Shown here: in pieces, positions 56,761-64,000 of the stretch
Layout: the number at the start of each line of letters is the position of its first letter
How positions within the stretch are numbered: the first letter of the stretch is position 1
DNA from: Solanum dulcamara
Lineage: Eukaryota > Streptophyta > Magnoliopsida > Solanales > Solanaceae
Assembly: GCF_947179165.1 (NCBI RefSeq)
Contig: NC_077246.1
Coordinates: 65,574,921 to 65,638,920 of the forward strand
Length of the DNA: 64,000 nt
Reading direction: 5' to 3'
Notes under the pieces: generated by a model
Databases searched by the model: none
Seen by the model: the letters and a program-made list of their open reading frames with translations, nothing else
Told to the model about the DNA's origin: nothing
Translations under genes and position numbers: made by a program

Positions 56761-58478
56761 TGCATTTCTATCTTAATAAATAAAAGAATAAACAAAAAAT
56801 AATAAAATAACATAAATATTTACTTTTTTCCATAAAAGAAGTGAAACAATTATAGAAGGAGCAAAAAAAAATATTAAAATAACGATTTTTTTCTTTAAAT
56901 AGCATAATAAAAAAAATAAAAAAATTAAGTAAGAAAGAAAATGGCCAAATGGCAAATGAAAAAACATTGCATCCGCCACTTTGTAATAGCCGAGTGGCCA
57001 AAAAAAGTCATGACTCTTTTTTTAGATAAATGTGCGAATAGTCATGTGGCGTAATTTATCGTATATAAAATTCAATCGGCTCGTCAATGTATTTCCTTTT
57101 TTTAATGTTTTTTGTTAAATGAACTTATATCCCTTATTTTATGGACCCTTGCTTATTGAGAAATCAAAAGAAGGCATGATCGAAATTAAAAATTAAATTA
57201 TTATTATTATTATAGTTAAGAAATTAAACAATAAAAAAATAGAAAAACTACAGATCATGATTCTTTTTTGGAAAAATTCTTAATTAAGTGCTTTTTAAAA
57301 ATTAATTATTGATTTTAGCGATATTTTTTATTCATTACAATTTATAGCAATACATAGCAATATTATGATAAATCTACACTTGTATTAAAAGTGAATTATG
57401 CATACAATATAAATGTATTATAAGTGTTTTAAAATATATATATTATGTTTGTTTAGTAAGAAATGGACATAATGTATTATAAATCTATTAAAGTATGTGA
57501 TAAATGTATTATCTATCTATAAAACTTGTATTATATATGTTTTATAAATAGTTCTCTGCAATATATATTATAAATATATTATAAGTGTTCAGTAAAAAAA
57601 AAATTATTGCTATAAATGGTAAATATTTTCTTAATATTGTATATTTATATAAGTTTTCCCTTCTTTTTTTCCCATTTTGAAGAATTTATAGTGTATCCAC
57701 ACTTCTCTTTCAGTATGACTCGAACCCAGAACCTATCGATCGTGGATAGAGGTGGTTACCATGAGCAACCCTTACTTGTCACAGATCATGATTCTCTTGT
57801 TGCAAATTGTGTGCTTGAAAAAAAAAAGAATACTTTAATAAGGGGTTGTTTGGTGGAGGCAGAAGTACCTAGAATGGCACTCAATAAGCAAACGACATGA
57901 GTAATTGAGTTATTTTGAGTAATAAATTTTAATTGTCTAATTCTTTTTATTTATTTTTTAATGGCTGGTAAGTAAACAAATAAGTATTATTTCAAGTGTA
58001 TTTATATGTAATTTAACAAAATATTATGGGTTGATGAGTGAAGAGAATGAGATGGGTTGTGACTATTTTATTCTTAATCAAAAGACTCGTATTCGAGTTT
58101 TAGCTATGGAGAAAATTTTGTTTGAAGTGCTAAAAAACTTTATATTTGTGTTTCGAATTTAATTGGAACTCCAATATAGACATTGAAATCGAATGAAAAA
58201 AAAATAGCAATGATACCTACTAAAAAAATACTAGCTCTTTAAGTTATACAAAAATATTCCTCCATTGTTGATGCCTCAATAATTCCAGCTGAATGAGATC
58301 AAATTTGTAAGATGTTAGATATGATATATTGCATATGGAGAAAAAAATAACGAGTGGTTGAGGCTTCCTTCAGTAGGCTAAGTAAATATTAAAAAGATTT
58401 TTAGACGGTGTCTCAATGTTATTAATTTATACATTTGTCATTATTCTTTGATTTTTCAAAAAGAGCACATTTTATATC
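56761..58478. other. intergenic, AT-rich
   Basis: No supported gene. The frame at 57,616-57,900 (94 codons) joins a hydrophobic start to an unrelated tail and resembles no family. Phe-rich minus-strand frames near 56,770-57,000 come from A-rich DNA. TATTATAAATGTATTATAAG-like words recur at 57,400-57,590. Confidence 0.45.
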
Positions 58479-58483
58479 ATTGT

Positions 58484-58678
58484 GTTATAACACAATATGT
58501 AGCTGTCCATGTCTATTATCTAACCCACTAATTTATTCACTTTTTCCTCCTTTGCACCGGCTATAAATAGCCATTAGTGTTTTGCAATTTAGGGCACACT
58601 TGTATTCTCTCAACTCTTTCTTTGTTTTATTGTATCTCTTTCTTATTAATTTGCTAAGTTAGTTTATTTTATAATACG
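58484..58678 (+). repeat. 5' LTR of the copia element
   Basis: Starts TGTTATAACACAATATG and ends TAATACG (CA in the 3' copy). Contains a TATA box (CTATAAATA near 58,561) and a CTCTCAACTCTTTC transcript-start-like region. 195 bp. Confidence 0.85.
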
Positions 58679-58691
58679 TTATCAGCACGAA
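58679..58691 (+). other. copia primer-binding site
   Basis: TTATCAGCACGAA follows the 5' LTR; ATCAGCACGA at this position is common in Solanaceae copia elements by my recollection, a variant of the half-tRNA-iMet type site. Confidence 0.5.
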
Positions 58692-58753
58692 ACTCTATTA
58701 TTTTGAGTTATTTTTAAAAGATAACAAAAGGGTAAGAGTTTTATTTTTTTAAA

Positions 58754-59257
58754 ATGTCGAATATCTCTAAATTTGAATTTGTTGTTCTTGATATATCTGG
58801 AAAAAGGTTATTCATCATGGACACTAGATGCCGAAATGACAACCTAAAGTTGACCATCCTTCCACAGGCATGTCACGATTGGCTCAATTTGAGACTAATG
58901 GATTTTAAAAATATAACTAGATATAATTCTGCCTTGTTTAGAATTATAGCAAAACTAAATTTATACGGAGAAGAAATCACTGAGCAAAACAAACTTGAAA
59001 AAATATATTCCACATTTTCACTCGCGAATATGCTCCTACATCAACAATATCACAAAAAGGATTTTAAAAAATATTCTAAATTACTTTCTCACCTTCTTAT
59101 TGCTGAACGTCATAACGAACTGTTAATGAAAAATCATGATAGTCGGCCCGTTGATTCTTTTCCACTTCCTGAAGTGAATCAGACAAACTATAACCAACGT
59201 GAAAGAGGTTATGGCCCCAGTGGTGGTCGTGGTCGAGGCTCGAATAAGAAATTATAA
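58754..59257 (+). pseudogene. copia gag, internally deleted
   Basis: A 167-codon frame starting MSNISKFEFVVLDISGK, then the gag core with LLHQQYHKKDFKKYSKLLSH and LLIAERHNELLMKNHDSRP, and a Gly/Arg-rich end (GYGPSGGRGRGSNKK). After a frame shift, 59,199-59,435 continues to a zinc-knuckle remnant (WGTIHRSADHQNLW) whose Cys residues are lost. Shorter than usual copia gag because of a deletion in its first third. Confidence 0.8.
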
Positions 59258-59640
59258 TCATGATGCTCGGTTGACACCGAGAAATGATCAGCAATATAAA
59301 AAGAAGAGTGAGAAGCAAGAAGTTATATCAAAAAAAATTCAAAAAGTATATATCATAGATGTAGAGGTATGGGGCACTATTCACAGATCTGCTGATCATC
59401 AAAATCTCTGGTTTAGTTATATCATGCATCCTTGAAGAGCGCAGAAAATAATCTAGAGACAAACTTTATCTCTAAAGATAATATTGAGCCTATGCATCTG
59501 GATGTAGCTGATTTCTTCAATTTTCCAGAAGAAATTATATGAATATTGATAAGTCTGATAATATTTAAATAATTTTCTTTTCATTTATTTGTACTAAATA
59601 ATATATTTATATTTTTCTAATTCATATAAATAAATAAAAT

Positions 59641-60144
59641 TTGTATAATGAGCCATATTTTAATTATAATGTTTACCTTATTTTTTTGAAGAAAAATATG
59701 GATATACCTCAAATTTTTATTGGTTCAATGATCAATCACGGGGATATTTGTATAATTGATAGTGGAACGACTCATGCCATTTTTAAAGATGAGAAATATT
59801 TTTTCTACTTACTTAGAAGAAAAGTAAGTGTTACTACAATTTCTAGTAATTCAAAAATGATTGAAGGCTCCGGAAGAGCTACTATATTTCTGCCTAAGAG
59901 GACAAAGATTATTATAGATAATGCACTGTTCTCTTCTAAATCTCCAAGAAACTTGTTAAGTTTTAAAGATATCCGAAGAAATGGATATTATGTTGAGATA
60001 CTAAATGAAATGAATATTGAATACCTTGGTATAATCAAGAGTGTCTCAGGCCAGAAATATATTTTAGAAGAATTACCAACCTTGTCGTCTGGACTATATT
60101 ATGCAGAAATTAGTGCAATTGAAACACATTTGATCGTAAACTAG
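59641..60144 (+). pseudogene. copia aspartic protease
   Basis: IIDSGTTHAIFKDEKYF (about 59,755-59,805) carries the D-S-G active site. IEGSGRATIFLPKRTK, ALFSSKSPRNLLSFKDIRRN and the segment to the stop are typical of the copia protease-to-pre-integrase region. The frame is open for 167 codons, so this part is little damaged. Confidence 0.85.
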
Positions 60145-60147
60145 AAG

Positions 60148-61500
60148 TTAACTGATCTAAATATATTTGTGCTATGGCATGATCGAATATGTCATCCTGG
60201 ATCTATAATGATGAGACGAATTCTTGAAAATTCAACTGGACATCCGTTAAAGAACCTGAAGATTCTTACGAATGATGAATTTTCATGTGCTTCTTGTTAT
60301 CAAGGCAAATTAATTGCCAGACCATCAACCCTGAAGGTTGGCATCGAATCTCATGGCTTTTTAGAGTGTATACATGAGGATATATGTAAACATATTCATT
60401 CACCTAGTGAATTGTTTAGATATTCTATGGTCCTAATAGATGCATCATCAAGATGGTCTCATGTGTGCCTCTTATCATCTCGCAACCTGGCGTTTGCGAA
60501 ACTATTAGCTCAAATAATAAGATTAAGGATGCAATTTCCAGATTATCTAATTAAAGTTATTCGCCTTGATAATGCTGGAGAATTTACATCCCAAGCTTTT
60601 GATGATTATTGCTTATCAATTGGGATAAAAATTGAACATCCTGTTGCTCATGTTCATACTCAAAATGGCTTTGCAGAGTCATGTATTAAGTACCTACAAT
60701 TGATAGAAAGACCTCTACTAATGAAAATAAAATTATCGATTACTATGTAGGGTCATGTTATCTTACATGCAGCAGTACTTGTACGTCTCAAACCCATAAA
60801 TTATAATAAATACTCTCCGTCGCAATTAGTATTTGATCATGAGCCAAATATAACCCATTTACGAATTTTTGATTGTGTGGTATACGTACCTGTAGCACCA
60901 CCACAACGTACAAAGATGGGCCCTCAACGAAGGTTGGGCATATATGTTGGGTTTGACTCACCCCCCCATAATTTGCTACCTTGAACAGTTGACAAAAAAC
61001 TTATTTACTGCTCGATTTGCAGATTGCCGGTTTGATGAAACAACTTTCCCGTAATTAGGGGGAGAAAAAGAGGAACCTGAAAGAGAAGTTGCGTGGAAAG
61101 TTTCATTACTATATCAGTTTGATCCACATACCCGCATATGTGAGTAGAAGGTCCAGAAGATCATCCACTTACAGAAAATAGCAAATCAAATGTCAGATGT
61201 ATTTACTGATTTGAAACGGATAATTAAGTCACATATCTCTGTAGTGAATGTGCTTATCCGGATTGATATCCCAAAAGGACCATCTACTAGTATCATATCT
61301 TTTGAATCTCAAACACGTTTGAAGCGTGGTAGACCATTGGGTTGAAAGGATAAAGATTGTAGAAAGAGAAGCGTGAGAAATAATAAAAATGATACTACAA
61401 AAGAACCTCTTGAAGAAGGTCAATATTTGAGTAATCATGATATTTCTTAAGAAATCAGTGAACCAGAGACTCAAGTAAATGAAGAACTTTCAATGAGGCA
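60148..61500 (+). pseudogene. copia integrase
   Basis: The 193-codon frame at 60,169-60,750 begins with the GAG-pre-integrase zinc finger (LWHDRICHPGSIMMRRI and CASCYQGK) and holds the integrase core: IHEDICKHIHSP with a changed first-Asp context, DASSRWSHVCLL, and IRLDNAGEFTSQAFDDYC with the second Asp. After the stop at 60,748-60,750 the frame goes on with YSPSQLVFDHEPNITHLRIF and KMGPQRRLGIYVGFDSP, then degenerates. EISEPETQVNE near 61,450 is the normal stretch before RT, after which the sequence jumps to the 3' LTR. Confidence 0.85.
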
Positions 61501-61526
61501 CATTGCACGTGAACATCCAAGGGTGG

Positions 61527-61722
61527 TGTTATAACACAATATGTGGTTGTCCCTCTCCATTACCTAACCCACTAATTTACTCACTTTTTTCCTCCTTTGC
61601 ACTGCTCTAAATAACCATTAGTGTTGTGCAATTTAAGGCACACTTATATTCCCTCAACTCTCTCTTTATTTTACTGTCTCTCCTTTTTTTTAATTTTCTA
61701 AGTTAGTTTGTTTAATAATACA
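61527..61722 (+). repeat. 3' LTR of the copia element
   Basis: TGTTATAACACAATATG to AATAATACA; same length and order as the 5' LTR with scattered differences. Confidence 0.85.
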
Positions 61723-62038
61723 TACTTACTTGTTAGTGGGTTTAATAAATATGGTACATCTTCTATCAAATCTTTGGCCAGATCTTCCAATCTTTTCCCA
61801 ATTATAGTTCATTGCGCCGGCTCCTTTAAAGGCACCACGTGGGATTTCTCCTCCCTTAAACAAAGATCTCGAATCCGAACTCTGGATATGAAAAAATTCT
61901 TGATAGGGGGCGCTACAACCCAAATGGAGCCCTACCCAGTGCAAATTCAAATTAGTTGAACTTCAATGCGGGATTTCGTACATCAAGTAAAAAATCAAAA
62001 AAATAATTTAAAAAATAATAATACTGTGCTTTTGATGA
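61723..62038. other. intergenic
   Basis: No supported gene. Overlapping 74-83-codon frames on both strands (61,708-61,959) include GC-richer sequence that might derive from another element, but no family is recognisable. Confidence 0.4.
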
Positions 62039-62047
62039 TTTTCGTTA

Positions 62048-63006
62048 GGGAAAAGATACAAATATGCCATCGAACTTTGAGAAAAGGCTCATTTATGTCA
62101 TCCGTTAAAAGTTTGGCTCATCTATGCCATTGTCGTTTGAGAAAAGACTCATCTATGCTATTTTTTTTAATTCCAGTTTTGCAAAACCATTTAAACAACT
62201 TTTAATACTTTTCTATTAGAGTTTTGAATCAAATGTACTTTTTTTGCTGCTACTTCTTCAAGAACACCAAGAACACATGAAGAACACCAAAAATCTAAAT
62301 TTCCAACTTCTTCAATTTTTTACGAAATCACCTCAAATTTTAATAGTAGCATCCTTCCGAGTTAGATATCATAACTCAATAACTTTTAAGCTTGAATTCA
62401 ACCTAATCCAAAAGACACATTTAAAAGTTTTCCAAAGTTTCAAAATTTTAACCCCTTTAATGATGGAATTTTAGCCACAATTTTAAATTACTTGAAATTT
62501 TGTACGTAGATCCAAAAATACTATTTTAAAGTTCACTATATCTATATTCAAAATTTTAAGTGATTTAGAGTTGTGAATAAAATTCTACCATTAAAAGAGG
62601 TTAAAGTTTTGAAACTTTGAAGAAATTTTAAGTGTGTCTTGTTGATTAGGTTGAATTCGAGCTTAAGAGATATTGAATTTTTGATATTTAGCTCGGATGG
62701 ATGCTACTATTGAAATTTGAGGTGATTTTGTAAAAAATTGAAGAGGTTAGATATTTGAATTTTTGGTGTTTTTCATGTGTTCTTGATATTCTTGAAGAAG
62801 AAGAAGCAAAAAAAGTACATTTGATTCAAAACTCTAATATAAAAGTGTTAAAAGTTGTTTAGGTGGTTTTGCAAAATCGGAGTTAAAAAATAATGGCATA
62901 AATGAGTCTTTTCTCAAACTGCAATGGCGTAAATGAGTCAAACTTTTAACGAATGAAATAAATGAGTCTTTTTTCAAAGTTCAATGACATATTTGAGCCT
63001 TTTTCC
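62048..63006. mobile_element. long foldback Mutator-type element, 959 bp
   Basis: The two halves, about 62,048-62,500 and 62,560-63,006, are reverse complements along nearly their full length (left AAATATGCCATCGAACTTTG against right CAAAGTTCAATGACATATTT; left CTTCTTCAAGAACACC and GTAGCATCCTTCCGAG with matching right-arm blocks), separated by a loop of about 60 bp. The 9-bp flanks TTTTCGTTA (62,039-62,047) and TTTCCGTTA (63,007-63,015) agree at eight of nine positions. The terminal 70 bp are shared with the MITE at 51,651-52,075. Transcription in either direction would give a long hairpin RNA. Confidence 0.85.
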
Positions 63007-63015
63007 TTTCCGTTA

Positions 63016-64000
63016 TATGAACAAACTTAATTATGAGGCAACTGACCAAGGTGTACATCCAAAATTTGTTATCAATTAACAAATATTCAACTTGCAAATT
63101 TGGTGTAGAGTTATCGGTTATTGTTTTACCGAAGTTATTTTTGTGAGAAATAAGACAAAGTTAAATAATTTTTATGTAATAAAATAAAAAATATTTTTAA
63201 CACAAAGCTGGATAATCACTAGGGAGTACATCGGTTAGTTTGGTTCGATTTTATGTATTATCGATTCGGTTTATCGATTTTTGATTTTGAAATATGCTAA
63301 GCCAATAAGATATTTTTTATCGGTTTTGGTCCTTAATGATTCGATTTTCGGTTTAATCAATAGAAAAATACTTATAAAATAATTATATGACTTCTTCAAC
63401 AATTTGGCGCAATAAGACAATAATATAACTTTACGGAATGATCATAAAATAGAAACAATAGTGACTAACATGAAAAGAACTCTACAAGTGCAACACAAAT
63501 AAAAGAATTAGGACAGGAATGTGAATTGAAGGCTAAAGGACAAATGTAGTAACCATTAAGATAATGATATTAATATTTAATGTTTATTTAAGGGTAAAGT
63601 AGTAAATTACTATTGTCTTAATGGGTTATCGGTTTACCCAATAACACAATATTAAAAACTAATATTGAATCAATAACCCGACAATATTTTTATAAAATCG
63701 TTAAAACCCCATTAACCCAATAATCCAATAGCAATAACCAATAATATTTTTTTTGTTCGATTTATTGGCCGGTTTGATTTTTGCACACCTCTAATAATCA
63801 CCTATGGAATTTATTAAAATCTTCGTCCTTGTGTTCAGCTAAAATTCGATCACATGGCCCTATTTTACTTTATTTTTGGACTTAGTGCATATTTGGATTA
63901 ACTTATTTTAAGCAACTTATAAGATAAAAACAACTTATAAGCTAAAAAAAGAGAGTAAATTTTACCTAAATCACATAGTGATTCTTCCCAATTAAACTTT
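63016..64000. other. intergenic with a dispersed repeat
   Basis: Between about 63,225 and 63,790 short words such as TCGGTTT, GGTTCGATTTT and ATCGGTTTACC recur, ending with TGATTTTTGCACACCTCTAA; this kind of sequence is a common non-coding dispersed repeat in plants. No gene seen to the window end. Confidence 0.4.

Larger units (their letters stand above)
58484..61722 (+). mobile_element. Ty1/copia retrotransposon lacking reverse transcriptase and RNase H
   Basis: A 3,239-bp element with short LTRs at 58,484-58,678 and 61,527-61,722, gag, protease and integrase in copia order, then a direct passage from the integrase C-terminal region to the 3' LTR. No RT or RNase H motif is present. The five bases outside the two ends (CATTG and TACTT) do not match, so no target duplication is evident. 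Confidence 0.85.

Noticed and set aside
56768..57001. Phe-rich minus-strand frames as a membrane protein
   Set aside because: A-rich intergenic DNA gives hydrophobic frames by chance; two frames overlap with similar composition.
58479..61727. Target-site duplication for the copia element
   Set aside because: CATTG and TACTT do not match; shifting the ends by a few bases did not give a match.

Overview
The window looks like nuclear DNA of a flowering plant, most likely a Solanaceae species. It is AT-rich, has spliced genes with GT-AG introns, and is dominated by retrotransposons. The RTE-type LINE with a (TTG)n tail and the long-LTR Ty3/gypsy elements are of kinds I associate with tomato, potato, pepper and tobacco genomes. 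There are no bacterial-type operons, no CRISPR array, and I found no convincing tRNA or rRNA gene. I see no new enzymatic system; the unusual content is structural (nested insertions, foldback elements, an inverted gene duplication).

Only three genes look intact. (1) A single-exon family-1 glycosyltransferase of the zeatin O-glucosyltransferase type lies at 10,509-11,906 (minus). (2) and (3) are two three-exon HIPP genes (heavy-metal-associated isoprenylated plant proteins), each coding for 147 residues and ending in the CaaX box CQIM, at 42,457-43,200 (minus) and 49,608-50,697 (plus). They are a head-to-head inverted duplication: promoter, exon sizes and 3' flank are shared, and each copy has since gained different insertions. 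A fragment of HIPP intron 2 also lies at about 9.3 kb. A 109-codon ORF with a TATA box (54,643-54,972, minus) and a 41-codon ORF with a signal-peptide-like start (239-364, minus) are weak gene candidates.

Layout. 1-5.4 kb: part of an Ogre-like element on the minus strand, with its LTR (2,144-5,426) packed with tandem repeats. 5.4-7.3 kb: a microsatellite, then a decayed polyprotein fragment. 7.3-9.2 kb: an LTR on the minus strand. 9.3-9.7 kb: HIPP-derived fragment. 10.5-12 kb: glycosyltransferase. 13.8-15.8 kb: an array of about 450-480-bp repeats. 16.6-19.5 kb: remains of another gypsy element. About 22-41.4 kb: one LINE split by a Tekay/Del-like chromovirus (22,580-38,050), whose integrase is itself split by two solo LTRs with perfect 5-bp target duplications; a third solo LTR (39,227-41,183) interrupts the LINE near its 3' end. 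42-51 kb: the HIPP inverted duplication, with a small LINE and several MITEs. 51.6-53.7 kb: a Mutator-type MITE and a Tourist-like MITE carrying a GC-rich minisatellite. 55-57 kb: AT-rich simple repeats. 58.5-61.7 kb: a Ty1/copia element that has lost reverse transcriptase and RNase H. 62.0-63.0 kb: a long foldback element with a 9-bp target duplication.

The functional genes have no evident joint pathway. The glycosyltransferase is expected to act on a small molecule such as a cytokinin in the cytosol; the HIPPs are expected to bind metal and attach to membranes through a prenyl group.
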